64,000 bases of DNA from Acanthochlamys bracteata (GCA_019914995.1 CM034129.1:11111547-11175546), one strand, 5' to 3'; positions 30,886 to 44,400 are shown, counted from the first letter of the stretch. Translations and numbers: made by a program. Notes: a model not told the origin generated them from the sequence alone.

Positions 30886-33572
30886 TCATGATCTTGGAGA
30901 AACATGAACCTTCAAGCCATGGGCCATTGAAAGAATGGTCATCATGCGGTACTCGACGGGATGGTTAGGTAACAGCTTGAAGGTGAAGAACCTGCAGAGG
31001 ATGGCAAGGGCCATCTTCATCTGAAGGAACGCCGAGTCTTTTCCTAGACAAATGCGAGGTCCAGCCTGCCAAACAAAACATATGTATGTCATGAAATAAG
31101 CACAGCTTGCAACTATATATCTTTTTTACCTAAAGGACAGAAGGTGGTTGCTGCTCCTCACCTGGAAGGCCGTGAACCTGAAGGGTGAAACGTTCAGGAG
31201 GAATCCATCCTTGAACCACCTCTCCGGACGAAAGGTCGCAGCATCAGGCCCCCAGTTGTACGTCATCCTTCCCATCGAGTAGGGCACATAAATAATCAAC
31301 CCGCCTGCTTTCACATGGGTGCCATCTGGCAACACGTCATCCTTCAATACACCCTTGGGGTCCTAATAGTCATGCAATGCACACAATTACTGGATCGACC
31401 ACTTAAGTTGACAGGAAGGAAATTTACGATGAATGATGTGCATGGATGAGCTAATAAAACAGCATATGTTTACCTGTGGAACTGCAGGGTACAAGCGGAG
31501 AGTTTCTGTGACCGCTGCATGCAAATAAGATAGTCTTCCCAGTGAATCATAGTTCAAGAGGCCAGCAAACTGCACGACCCTCCTGTTGAAAGATGCGGCA
31601 TCCTCAGGATTGTACTCCACTAATGTCAAATTCTCTTCCTTGGATCTTTCTTCTTCAAAGGCCTTTAGGTCTGCATAGAGCTTCTCTGCTACCCTTGGAT
31701 GTGTCATAACCATGTATATGAACCATGAGAGGGTTGTTGCCGTAGTGTCTCTCCCTGCAATCACAAAGTTGAGGACCACATCCCTGAGACTTTTGTCATC
31801 ACTAAAATCACTCCCAATTTCCTCCCCTAGCTCAATGAACCTCGATAGGATGTCATGCTTCATCTGCATTCACAATATATTACATTCATATCTGGTCATG
31901 CTAATATGCACTAGAGAAGCAAAACACGAATTTGCAACAAAAGCCTTCATAATCCATTTACGTCCTAGCCCTCTGAACTTAGACAGGTCAGATAGTCACT
32001 GAGTACTGCAGAATTTATTTGCCAAAAGATATATAAAAGAACTAGGGAAAAACACACATGTAGGGCTCGAGTAAAAATACTTATAAACTCTAACAAAATT
32101 TTCATTGCACCAATTGTCTACAAGATCATGTGAACAACAAGAGCGAATGTGTCCCTAATCTAGTACAACTACAACAACAAACTCAGCATTTATCCCACTT
32201 GAGTGGGGTCGGCTATATGAATCCGTGTCTCTCATTCCGTTCGATTATACACCAGATGTCCTAACTAATGTACACCTGAAATTGGTTGTGTCATGCAAAA
32301 GTGTGTGTCCTGGTAGAGGACAAGCCGGTTTCACTTGGAATGTAAACTTTAATCTAACTCAACAAGCTGTACCAAATTCCTGACTTATAGATGCATAATG
32401 TCAACTAAAAGTGTCAACTAAAGCTTCCTAGTTGAATCCTAATACCAGCCTGTAAGTTGATCTCTTATCTCCTTGTAATTTCTCAGGAAATAGTAATACC
32501 TCAACTGCTATATAAATTATACAGAACTTTGAAGTTACCATGGAACTACTGAATTTAAGCCACAAGTTTACCTTATCACCAGAACTAGTTTCACGTGTTG
32601 CCTTAAACTCGGCTTTTCTTCTTTGGATCACACCATATGTGAACTCATCAATGACCTTGATGCTTTGTTCAAGAAGTGCTTCAGAGCCTACATGAAGAAA
32701 ACTCTTGATCTTCCAGAAAGGATCAATAAATCTAAGAGTCACGATGATATTGGCTGTGTCAAACGCATTTGCAAAGTTATTTTCAGGAAGGTGTGGAGAT
32801 AAAGTCCCAATTTCAACTCCAAATCCCACCTTGCAAATTGAATCAAATGTCATCCTCAAGAATAAATCCTGCCACAGGATCATCCATGCATCATTTTTCA
32901 TTTCCTATCAGCTATAAAACGCAAAAGCCTGAACAGAAGAAAGGACACTAAGTACCTGCATATCTACTGCCAGGTTTTGCTGAGATGCATGGTATAACAT
33001 AGAGGAAAGTGTAAGAGAATAATCTCTGAAAACTATGGTACTAAAATCCCTGAGATTCTTAGAAGCAAACTCAAAGCTGGCTGTCTTTCTCTGCTTCCTC
33101 CATATATCCCCATCCGCATTAAAGATTCCATCTCCAAGCAACACATCCATGTAAGATCTATATACCTCTCCCTTTAATTTTATAGAACATAGATAAGCAA
33201 ACAACAACTACAACAGAAAAGTAGATCTTTGAAAGAAGCGTAATTTACCTTCGGATAATTGGAGAAGTTGGTCTTTAGGACATGCTCCACATTTGCCGGG
33301 TCTGCAATGTAAGTGTAAGTCGTGAAGGGCAGGGGCACAGTGATGGTTTTACACTTGGACAAGTACTCAGCCAGCCAGTCATGCATTCTGTTATAGTTCT
33401 TCAGCAGCTCGATCGTTGCTCCCAGGATGGGCCACGTCTTGGGGCCTATCTTACCCCTTTGGTTCCATCTATGAATCAGTATCCATGAAAAGAGTGCTAG
33501 AGAGAGTGTGAACCATTTGTAAGAGTCCAATGTTTCTGCAGATAACAAAGGAACTTTGATTGGGTCTTCCAT
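30886..33572 (-). CDS. Cytochrome P450, CYP704-like (CYP86 clan), 535 aa
   Basis: Six minus exons: 33249-33572, 32956-33171, 32572-32868, 31474-31863, 31162-31362, 30886-31065, total 1608 bases, all phase 0. The N-terminus has a membrane anchor (residues 16-33) and the hinge GPKTWPILG. Catalytic features: I-helix AGRDTTA (from residue 315), ETLR (about 398-401), PERW, and the heme loop FQAGPRICLG with Cys482. CYP704 enzymes hydroxylate long-chain fatty acids at the omega position in the endoplasmic reticulum, for cutin or sporopollenin. The family number is by overall resemblance. A SINE fragment lies in the third intron (31864-32571). Exons 1-2 are duplicated at 21390-22140. Confidence 0.9.
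32163..32240 (-). mobile_element. Au-SINE-like fragment
   Basis: ACTACAACAACAA is followed by TTATCCCACTTGAGTGGGGTC and GGCTATATGAATCC, resembling the 3' end of plant Au-type SINEs read in reverse. It lies within an intron of the P450 gene. Confidence 0.6.
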
Positions 33573-34222
33573 GTAGCACCACGGAATATGCTAACAATGC
33601 CAAGACTTCAATTGATACAGAAAATGAACTTATAAGGCTTCTGTATGCACTGCAGTTGCAATGTGGGTGAGAAGTAGGGGCCAGCAAAGCTGGTTACTTG
33701 ATGCTATCTTGGTGTGACTTGAATGGTATGATATCATTCTTTTGGTGCTTCAGACCTAACTAATTGGAGGGGCTTTTCGTCAATACTTGCGAGCATCAGC
33801 TAATTCCATAAACTTTAGAATCTCAAATCATGATTCCAGAAGAAACAGATTTGCTTAGAAAGTAGTACATCTATATTACAAGCATATATTTGACACACTT
33901 GCATGAGTACAACTTGTAATAACTTAAGCCACTTAGCTGTTTCAAATTGCCTAGTTAGTTAAACACAAACAAAATAATGCAAGTAATAGCTCTAACTCTT
34001 GGTTAGCATTACTTCAGAACCAATTATCTCGCCAGCATATCATCTTATCCAACAACCCAAAGCCTAAAAGGTAGAAATCTTATGGATATCAATTTAATGT
34101 ACCAGAAATGAACGAATAGAAATGACTATGATGGTCAAGGAAGCCTTAACCTTTATGCAAGTAGAGTATGTCCTAGTTAGTTGATTTTGCTGAAAATTTG
34201 TGCAAATGAGGACAACCAAACT
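33573..34222. other. Spacer between P450 and SET genes
   Basis: P450 promoter and SET 3' UTR. A diverged copy of this spacer is at 22141-22744. Confidence 0.6.
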
Positions 34223-35914
34223 TTACTCTGGGCTTTCTAACACATTCTCAAATAGAGCTCTCATGGCATGTGTCTTCATCAGCTTCCCATAAACTCCTCT
34301 TCCCAATCTCAAAGCTTTCTCCATATCTGCTGCTGCATTTCCACCCATCATAACAGCTCTAAGACTGCCATTTCTTTTAAGCATCTGCAACAGCACCTTC
34401 AGAACTCTCTCATCTCCTCCCACCGCCTCTGACACACTCTCGACCACTGCCATTTCTGCAGGCAGCTTGCTCCGCCATCTCTTCATCACATTTTCTGACT
34501 GATAAGCTGCAGAGTAAACAGCCCAGAAAGAGGCTCTGAGAAACCCTTTCTTCCTTTGCTTCTTGGGAAATCTTCTCAGTTTGTCCTCTAATCTTGCAAC
34601 CATGTCTCCAAGATCATGAGTTTCATCTTTAAGCGCCACAAAACCATCTTTTTCATCACCATCTTCTTCTTCTTCAAACAAGCATCTCTGACAAATACAA
34701 TGGAACCCCCACTTGTTGGACATTTCTCTCCGTCTCTGTAATGGAGTCAAGACATCAAAGTAAGGTAATGTCATCTCCTCCTCGGCGGCCATGCTTCTCG
34801 ATGCGTAGATCACCAGCCAGTTACCTACATGTAGCCGTCTGGCATTAGGCGCACAAGAGTGGTTCACGAAGGACGGAAGGATCCACAGCCCCACCCCTGC
34901 ATAGGCACTGTTGTTCTGGCTAATCTGTTCATCCTCTGTCAAGCAATTGACGTCCAACACCTTCATGATCCTCTCAACATCCATTACAGGTTTCTCTTCG
35001 GCAGCAGCTGCTTCTTCTTGGTTGGCATCAGAGGTACTTTCAGAATCTAACTTGAAGACATTGATGTCAGGGACTTGAAGAAGAGATTCGTCTTCTTCTT
35101 CTCCGGTGGAGAGAGTGTTAAGAAGCTGAAGCGTTCTACTGGACTCTTCAGCTGCGAGGAGAACTCGATTGACCAAATCCTTCCACATCACCATGCGCGC
35201 GCTCTCACCAATATCATCCCCGCCCCCGCATGGAAGCAGGCCTCTTCCCGTAGCGACTGCCTGAGCGATCACGAGAGGTGTTCCAGCATCAATGGCTTTG
35301 GTAATGAAAAGGCCTCGGCCACTGAGCTCCGATCTCCTAATCTCAACGGGACCGATGTACTCGGCAATGTCTTCTGGCAGGTTGCCCTTGAGAACCCATT
35401 GAGAGAGATCAAGGGCTCCCGTCTTTGACTGGGATTCCAAACGGCGGCTTCGATCCAATAGCCGGCGGAGGCTGTCGTGTTCTTCTGGGGATGATTGGAG
35501 GGCTCGGCGGAAGCATAGGGAAGCCTGAGAGTAGCGATGGAGATTGAGGAGGGATTTGCCCTTGCAGATTAAGGATTTGGAGTGGTCGGGGTTGATTCGA
35601 AGAGCGGCGTCACAGTCGTTGAGGGCAGCGGAGTGGTGGAGGAGACGGAGGTGCACGTCGGCCCGATTGGCGAGAGCGGAGCAAAGCAGGGATTCATATC
35701 TTTTCGCATTGTTGCTTTCAGATTGTTGCTGGAGAAGAAGAAGAAGAAGTTGGGAGATGTGTTTGGAGTAGAGTAGAATGTATGCTTTCCAGTCTCCTCT
35801 GAGGACCAGCTCCGCCGCCATGCACCGCAGTCTACGAGCTTCCTGCTCTTCTTGTAGTACTTCTCCTTCATCTGTGGCGGTGAAAGCAGCGACTTGGTCG
35901 ATCATCGTGGCCAT
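34223..35914 (-). CDS. TPR plus SET-domain protein (563 aa), SMYD-like
   Basis: Single exon; I choose the ATG at 35914 (upstream in-frame sequence opens only with GTG). Residues about 70-145 form TPR-like helices (LCSALANRADVHLRLL, SKSLICKGKSLLNLHRYSQA). A SET domain starts at EIRRSELSGRGLFITKAI (about 191) and has the signature GLWILPSFVNHSCAPN (NHSC at 350-353) and a post-SET CICQRC (about 406-411). An acidic low-complexity stretch lies inside the SET region. The fold suggests a protein lysine methyltransferase; substrate unknown. Its 3' end is duplicated at 22745-23133. Confidence 0.88.
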   Translation of the reverse strand: MATMIDQVAAFTATDEGEVLQEEQEARRLRCMAAELVLRGDWKAYILLYSKHISQLLLLLLQQQSESNNAKRYESLLCSALANRADVHLRLLHHSAALNDCDAALRINPDHSKSLICKGKSLLNLHRYSQASLCFRRALQSSPEEHDSLRRLLDRSRRLESQSKTGALDLSQWVLKGNLPEDIAEYIGPVEIRRSELSGRGLFITKAIDAGTPLVIAQAVATGRGLLPCGGGDDIGESARMVMWKDLVNRVLLAAEESSRTLQLLNTLSTGEEEDESLLQVPDINVFKLDSESTSDANQEEAAAAEEKPVMDVERIMKVLDVNCLTEDEQISQNNSAYAGVGLWILPSFVNHSCAPNARRLHVGNWLVIYASRSMAAEEEMTLPYFDVLTPLQRRREMSNKWGFHCICQRCLFEEEEDGDEKDGFVALKDETHDLGDMVARLEDKLRRFPKKQRKKGFLRASFWAVYSAAYQSENVMKRWRSKLPAEMAVVESVSEAVGGDERVLKVLLQMLKRNGSLRAVMMGGNAAADMEKALRLGRGVYGKLMKTHAMRALFENVLESPE

Positions 35915-37364
35915 TGTTCTCGATGGATCCAAGCTCACTAGCTATAAAGCTACAGTGCGTGTGACGAAGATTGAATCTAATTGAATAATAGATCTGATAT
36001 AGATCTGAGATGAGATAAATTAGATATGTGACCGAAATGGTAAACAACGGTCGACTTGCGATTCGCAAGAGGAGTTTGCTATTGAATTTTATTATTATTA
36101 TTTTTAATTTGTTATTTTTTAAAGTATATTATATATTAACGGCTACATAGAGACTAAGAATTATTGACCAAGTCAAACTCTCTCAATTCTGTTATAAACA
36201 AACAAACAAATAAAGAAGATGGAGAAGGAAAGCTCAACTGAGCGTCGACAAAGTCAACTCAGTTGTAGTCGGTCAACTCTCCGTCGGTCGGCCATCGATC
36301 TCCTTCGTTCATCTTCTTCCAGCTCCCTCAGGTTGTCATCTCCATCACTTCGTTTCATATACGCTGCCTTCTGAATCAAGCAAGCAAGGATGTGACCATG
36401 GCAATTTGAACAAGAGAGAGGAAGACAGTATCTACACAGTAGCACCAGGCAGGTACTATAATCTGGAAGGAAATGACACAACTAAAACTCACTGGAAAAT
36501 GGACGACTGCCGAGATCAATGAGGTCTGTAATTCTCTCCCTGCTACGTGATGTCTGAAGAGTGAACAAATTTGATGGAAATATCTGATACATTTTGGATT
36601 TGATGATGTACCGGCTATGGATCTTTGCCCGATGCATGCATGAAGCTTGCATCATCATGAGATCGTGCCTAATAAAGGAAGCTGTTTCTACCTCTAGTTG
36701 TTGTTAGTTTTTCTTGTATTTACAAGACGTGTAACATAGTCGGTCTGTTGTGAATTCTGATTCATGAGTGCGTTGTATAAGACGTTACCGAGCTACGGCC
36801 AACCACTTCAGAATTAATATATTTATACTTATAATTACATATTTATTTTAATATTTAGTTAATAAATATTGAGTTATTAAGTTTATTAAATTAGAATCTA
36901 TTTGATCTGATTCAAATAAAAGTATTGATTCATTTCTAAGAAATTAATTATTATTTATTTAAAAATTATTTTTAAATCTTTCTACTATTAATTAGTTTAA
37001 TTTAGAAGTTCAGTATTATAGTTTTTGTTCTTCTCGTTTTCAGTCGGCAAACGTGCCAGCAGTGTGTTGAGTGGGTTTCTTTCTATGTCAAGTTCATTTG
37101 TCAGTAGAAAAGAGTGCTGTTTTCTTATTCTTCAGAAGAACAAAACAAACTTTTAATTAACGTAGTTTCACTTTGACTCGCTTACGGAAGTACCACACGT
37201 GATCATAATAACCATCATTAAAATTGCTATACGATTTTTGGGGAAAGTATATCGTTATGTATATAAATAATTATTAGGATCTGATAAATAAAAATCACGA
37301 TTAATTTCCTTCTTCTTCATCGCTCTCGTTTAATTTGCGAAGTTAAACGAGCCAGACACCAATC
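35915..37364. other. Intergenic with possible short transcript
   Basis: Divergent promoters of the SET and DnaJ-like genes. At 36192 a TATAAAC precedes an open stretch (next entry), and AATAAAG occurs near 36670, so a short non-coding or unusual transcript is possible. 36820-37020 is plain AT-rich sequence. Confidence 0.35.
36214..36522 (+). other. Open frame of 102 codons without early ATG
   Basis: A stop-free plus frame whose only Met is near the end; it contains SIYTVAPGRYYNLEGNDTTK and ends KMDDCRDQ. The minus strand is also open here (36254-36481, charged, MKRSDGDDNLRELEEDERRR). I recognise neither; it could be an exon of an unseen gene or chance. Confidence 0.2.
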
Positions 37365-38263
37365 ATGGAGCGCTCCGGAGCAAGTAATAGCGGCGGAGGC
37401 GGCGGCAGAGAAAAAGGACCTCCCGCTGCTGCGGTGGCGCCTAATTGCTTAGGTGTGGTGAAAAAGTATCGTTTGCCGGCGGCTCTGTTCGCTATTGGGC
37501 TCGTCTTCCAGCTCTTCGTCCTCCCTGCCTCTTTTCCTCCATCGCACTACCAAGGTAAACACGCAAAACACTTAAAACCGGTCTAAGTGATGATCTATCA
37601 TCTATTAACTAAGAACTATACTCTCTAACATATTATTGATTTCTATTTTCATCAATCAAAATTTAAACGATACCGCAATGGTGTTTATCTCTACAGTGCT
37701 TGGCTTGCCGGGTTTCGCAACCATCGAGGAGATCGCTGCAGCCTACCAGAAACTCCTCTTTAAATGGTATTCTTAATTACTCCTATATCAATTCCTTTCT
37801 TATGCAACTTGTTACTGAATCTACATTGTAACTGGTCATTTCAATTTTCATGTCATTAATGAAGTCTGTAATGTAGTGTATGCTTCATACAAGCTGAGAT
37901 GCAAAGGTTTCTATCTTTTATTAACTTACTAAGCTATCTGTATATAATAAGTGAGAATAGGTGCACATCGCCCCTTATACGCGCATCAGCGCGGTTCCAC
38001 CGGTACAAAGCTCTAAGTCCGATATTCACTTTTAGAAACTTAAGTTAGTAACATTCTCACAAATTTTTAGCTCGATCTGATCATGAATCAACCTTCATCC
38101 AATTCTTCATCAAGATGATAAAAAAAAAACTTCAAAACATGTATATTGTCTTCATCTGTCATCTTATTAAGAAGTCAGATGAAGATTGATTCGTGCTGAA
38201 ATATATGAGCACGTTCTCAACTCATAATTTTTCATATTTAACGGTAGAGATCGAATTTGGAGA

Positions 38264-38317
<54 letters not shown>

Positions 38318-38356
38318 ATATGTATATATGTGAGGGTGATGTACGCACATCTCCTC

Positions 38357-38403
<47 letters not shown>

Positions 38404-41400
38404 ATATAGGCACATGTGTACACATATATAGGCGCGGCCAAAGTGGTGAAAAGTAGCTCTCCAAATCAATCTCACTGTTGGATATGAAGAACCATGAGTT
38501 GGGAACATGTTGATAAAATTTCAGCTCAATCGAATCGAATCGAAACCCTCCATCAAAACTCTTGATCAAAGTGACACAAAAACAAAATATATATCTTTTG
38601 TCAAATTTAAAAGTTTATGTCATTTCGATCAAGAGTTCCGATGGAGGTCGGTTCGTATTCCGATTGAGCTGAAATTTTATCAACATGTTCCCAACTCATG
38701 GTTCTTCATATCCAACGGTGGAGATTGATTTGAGAGCTCGCCGGCCACTTTTGGCCGGCATGTGTACACATGTGCATATATCTTATCCCATATATATATA
38801 TATATCTATATATATATATATATATATAGATATGAAGATATGTATATGTACATATACATGTATATTTATATGTACATATATACATATACATATCTTCATA
38901 TATATATAATATTTTTCGAATTTTTTTCATCTTTCTAAGTGTGGCTCCTTCATCTTCCTAGGGATTCTGGAGCCTATCTCCCTACTACAAAGGAGTTCAT
39001 AAAGGTTTGTACTTTTGCTTCAAATCGCAAAAGCAGTTGTCTGCAAGTCTAGCACTCAATTAAATGTTACTTCAGCTTGAAACCATCATTGAATTCCTAT
39101 TGGTTGAATAGATTGAGTAATCGTTGCATCTACTGCTGTTAAGCCAGTAGTAAGGCTAGAAGGAAATATTGACTTACAAAGACAATTATCTACTGTAGTG
39201 GAGTAGTTACAGTTTTGAGTTAGTATGTTAATCTCTTGTTCATAATGTAACCTGATTGAATAAGCGGGTTATGCATTTGTCATGATATGTAATGGAATGC
39301 AAATGAAGTTAAATAAGAATATGTCAATATGTTAAAGAACACTTCTTCAGCCCATAAGCTTGTCTTTTGCACTCTCTCTTGAGCGGTTTAATATATATTT
39401 ATTTTAAAAAGACTAATATCTAGGTCGTAGTTTTAGTTATCATCAGAATTTGGTTCTTGTTGTTTTATAGATTCGTTATGCCTTCGAGCTGTTGTCAAAT
39501 CCACTTTGGAAGAGGGACTATGATCTTTTTGGCATTGATGAGTACATGGTAAGATTGATAATTTTCATCTCATATGTTGGGGTCCAACAAGTCAATTTGC
39601 TGAACTAGGACTAAAATTTCTTGTGTATTTGTTGCAGCATATTGTTGGAAAATCTATAGAGCAATATGATGGGGCAATCTTTTCAAATATTGACATACCA
39701 TTAATCAACATATCTCTACCTGGTAAGTTGGGAACAATCACTTATTGTAGCTTGTAGGGGGGAAGGGACTGCTGCCTGTTAGCTCTTATTTACCAAAGGC
39801 CATGTTGCATGGTAAGTAATGCTTTTGTCTAACCTTCTAAATCGTTGTACCAGACACGAATGATGCATTTAATGTGCTTACCACCGAAGGGTTCATTTCA
39901 AAAGTTAGCAATTCAACTCCATTGTTAGTACAAGTAAGACCACTAGCTATCCTTGTGCTGATATGTAATCCATGTGCTGATATGTAAATGGAATGAGAGA
40001 AGAAGGTGAAATCAGCTAATTTTGAAAGGATTTGTTATCCTTTTCTCCCTTTCTTGAATGTGTATGCAGTTAAGATGACTTTCTTACAAGTTTGAAAAAA
40101 TGTTCATGGTGGAGTGCAGGTTTTTTCAAATGGGAGCCTCCATTGTGCTAGATTTCTGAAAACTTGGAAGAGAATTGGTTTGTTTCAGTGACTCCAGTTT
40201 AATTTTGTATTGATTATTTTGAAGATATTTTCTATTTTCCAGCATCCCTCCCATGCTCACAATTTCAAAATTTTTTCTTTGGTTTGGTATAGTAGTTATT
40301 ATCGTTGCAGATTTATGTTGTCCTACCAGTCACATAGTGTTGAATGTTACCACAGTGGTCTCTGATTCCAACAATGATGGTTAAACCTAAGAGTGTTTCA
40401 TCTATGAGATAACAAATTCTGGTGGCAAGCACTTCTGCACCTTCAAAGATGATCTTTGTCTCAAGGGGGTACACCCACAAGCTGAGCTTGTTGCAATTGG
40501 TGAAGTATCCTGAGACTGTTGCAGTTATGTCTCAAAATTTTTTATAACAAAATCCCATGAGAACATCAGGGTGCTGGTGAAAGAGTTCACATCATCCTGT
40601 AATGAATGGTTAAAGTATCCTTGTGAAGTTCAAAACAACAAATAATGTAGTGAGAGTTCTATTGTCTTATAGACTGAAGGTGAAAAACAAGTATCCATTC
40701 TAATATATTGGGTTACCATGCTATTACACCACCATGATACTTTTTACTTGAGAAAGTTGAGTGCTATTGCTAGCTCAAACTTCAGAAAGATTAATGTAGG
40801 CACTCCATTTGTTGGTGTAGTTCCTTTATGGATTACCCCATGTTAACTGCAAACCTGACTTTAGGAAGTGAGACGTTAGCTTTGACATTCTTTTCTTAAC
40901 TCCAGTAAACTGTTATAGAACTTTGTAGGCCAGTGACAATCTGTGACCAAGCCTATGCTTTTGGGGGGACCACTATACCTACCCATTCCGGATTGGCAGT
41001 TGTATTACTCAATTGCCTAACTGCTTAACTTGTATAAGATCCGATGCCCCTTCTCTTGGCATGGTTACTGTGGATATCGTAGTATCCTTGGATATGTTTT
41101 CTGTATACATAAGTTAGTCCCAACTCTTTTTATTGGTTATTTTAGGCTTTCTTCTATCTTATGAAACTAAATATCAATCCTGAGGCTAGCTTTGTCTATT
41201 ATTACTTCCAATTGTTTCTATTACTACATGTCATTATCTGTCTTTACGCTTTGCTCAGTCATCGTATACCACATTTATATATTTTTACTAATTGCCAATG
41301 CAGCTGCTTCTTTTGATGGTGTTGCTGAAGCTGCTATGGTGGAACTTGGTGAATTTGATGTTGCCTCATACCTTGCAGAGAGGAAGCCCACCAAGCAACC

Positions 41401-44400
41401 ATTTTTCCTAGACGGTAATACTCAAATCATGGCTTACCTTGTGCTAACTGTTTTGAAATTTTGGATGTAGATAATAGGTGGTTATTAAATCTCAACATCC
41501 AAGTATCAAGTTCTAGTATGTCACTAAATCCTAAACCCTAAAACTTTAACTCTAATATCCTCATGGGTATTGCTTTGAACTTCAACTCATATGCAACTTT
41601 AGGTAACTTTGTTATTATTTTATTTGTGCTGCTATAATAAGATCTATTTGGCTGTGCTTCTTCATTTTAAGAATGATAACATCGCTATGCTCTGTTCTTG
41701 CTTTTGGAGAAGTTGAAATTTTCTATTAAGTTTGCTTGTTATGAGTCCTAACTTTTAATGATGTTATCAGGTGTACCTGCTCTTGTTGCATTTCCTCCTA
41801 ACTGTAAACGGTCTGACTGTTATGTGAGGTCTGCTTATTTTGTGTTTAATTTGTACTTTTTAACTGCTTGCTGAGGTTGTCTAACTCTCTTGTATCTATA
41901 TGCCACCCTAGGTACCAAGGAGATTTGTCAGAGTATGAGATCGTCGACTGGATGGCGACTGATATACTTAATTTACCCCGCATTCGATACTTCTCAAAAG
42001 AATCCCTTGTAATGGGCCATGCCTCATTAATTTAATGGCCATACATGTTGTCTGACTACTAATAATACAAGTTGTTGACATAAACAGCATAGTGGATGGA
42101 GATTAAAAAGTCAAGTATTTAAGTGCTGATTAGGAAGCTATTAGAAAAAAGCACATTAGTAGCTTCTCTAGCCAAGGAAAATACTTTACACTTGTTAATG
42201 CGTAAGATGCTGCTCTTTGAGAGAGCTGTAAGTTCTCTACGGGGCACTGAATATCAGGTAAAGGTGCCCAGTTCATTCTTAACCTTATCACAATGTCTTA
42301 CAGCTCGATATCTCTCAATTGCAGTCAAGGTCCCTTCATGGGTAATTTTTACTTGTCTCATGTGCAATCCCTCTCTCCAATCCTTCTTGTTTCTCCTGTC
42401 TAATTTGCCTCTTGATTTGACCCAAGTTTTATTCTTTTGAGTTCTGATCTTTACAGTTTCCATAGTGAATCCTTCTTGCTTCAAACTACACTCTTTTATC
42501 ATCTAATTTGAATGATGGTTGTTCAAGTGTGTTTTGGACCTTTTTTAATTAAAAGAATTATATTTTTCTCTTTTCGTTTCTACCAATATTGATTCATGAG
42601 CAATTTGTTGTTAGGTTCCGGATTTCATTGCGAAAACTGCAAAACACAAGGTATTCTTTTTATTCTGCGTGATCACACCTTAAGTTGTTGAAGGGCTTTA
42701 ATATATTTCTGAACTTCTCCTATGCTAGTTTTTCTTGTGTAACTTTGGATCTTTTTTGGCATTCTTCTTCTGGAATCTTAAGAAGTTTTGTGACAGAAAT
42801 TCATTTCTCATACTTGGCTGTTGAGATATCTTGAATAGGAGTAGCTAAAAAAATTTGATGAAACGATATGATTTTGTTTAATGGAAATTACAAAACAGAG
42901 GACCTTCTTAAATAACTCAGTAAAAGCTAGGCAATGTCATGAAGGACTGACAACACTGCTTGGAAACTTGGTTGCTGCTTGTGATAGTTCAGGGACAAAG
43001 TTACCAATGGCTATGGAAACAAATTAATAGCTTAAAGTAGTAGGCACCTTAGTATTTGCATACATATTGCTATATCGCTACTTAAGTTACTAAATGAGTA
43101 GTTCCTATCTCTCAAATCCTGTTCATTTTCATCTCATCATTGATGTTTTTACTTCAATAGGTTAAAGTGATATACTTCTCAGAAACTGGAGTCCGTCTAG
43201 ATCCTTTTCTGCGCCAAGCTGCACAAGACTATTGGGCTTATGCATCTTTTGCGTCCGTCTTTTGGAGAGAAGAAGATTCTTCCATTTGGTGGAACTTGTA
43301 TGTCTTGAACATTACTCTAGTATTTTCCTTTCTGTTCCCGTGATGCAATAAGTTGATACTTGATCTTACTTATTACTACGTCCAATTCAATGGATTACAT
43401 TTATGATATAATAATGGCTTCATGCATAGAGAGAAGAACTCGTTTCTAGTTTTTTCTTTTTTCATACATGGCAATTATAGGGTAAAGCTGGTATAAAAAT
43501 TATCCACAATTTCAATTCATTTGTTAGATTCTATGATTTTTTTGTTTTTATTGGTGTCTCTAGATCCTAGTTCTTGTTAGTTTTTGTTTAGCAATTTGAA
43601 TGAGGTCCATCCTCCATTTACTTATTGTATTCATCCCTATCGATTCTCTTAGTTGATTTCATATGAACAATGAACCTCAGTTTTGGTGATTGTTTCTCTC
43701 TACAGATTTCAAGTGGAGTCGGCTCCCTCTATGGTGTTTCTGAAGGATCCTGGACCAAAGCCATTTGTTCACCATGGCATGATATTCTTATTTAACTATC
43801 TGTTTCCATTACCTCTATTCTTAGGGGAAAAAGAAATTCTTTTACATGTTACTAGAATTCATGCCCCTTTCTGCAGGAAGCCTAAACAGTTCATTGTTGA
43901 CAGAACTCATGGAAAATAATAAGCAGTTTGGTATAGCCCTGGCCTTTGATTGCCTGCAGTTATATACTCTTTTTTTTTTAAACTGATGTATCTCTTTTTA
44001 ATTTGATGTTCATTTTTTTTAAACTGATGTATCTCTCTTTCATTTGATGTTCATTTTGACAGAACTTCCTCAACTGAGAAGCATGACATCACTGGAACTA
44101 GGTTGTGATGCAAAAGGTCATTCTCGTGCCGGAAATGATACAACGACATGGTATTGTGTTATCCTTGCTGGCCGCCCTAGTCTGGAGCTAAATAAAATGA
44201 GAGAAGTAAGCATCTCCAGAATTCCACTATCATAACGATAAAAGTTGTTTTCCAGTTTCTTACAAACTTTTGCATTGCAGCAATTCTGCTTTATTTACTA
44301 TCTTTTTTTAATTAAAATTGTTTAGACCATGCGTAGTGCCCAGGCTATGCTAAGGAATGCTGCTGATTCAGATAACATTAGTATGAAAGATTTTCCTCTT

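Noticed and set aside
42123-42440. 105-codon plus frame
   Set aside because: Lies in an intron of the DnaJ-like gene whose flanking exons join in frame without it.
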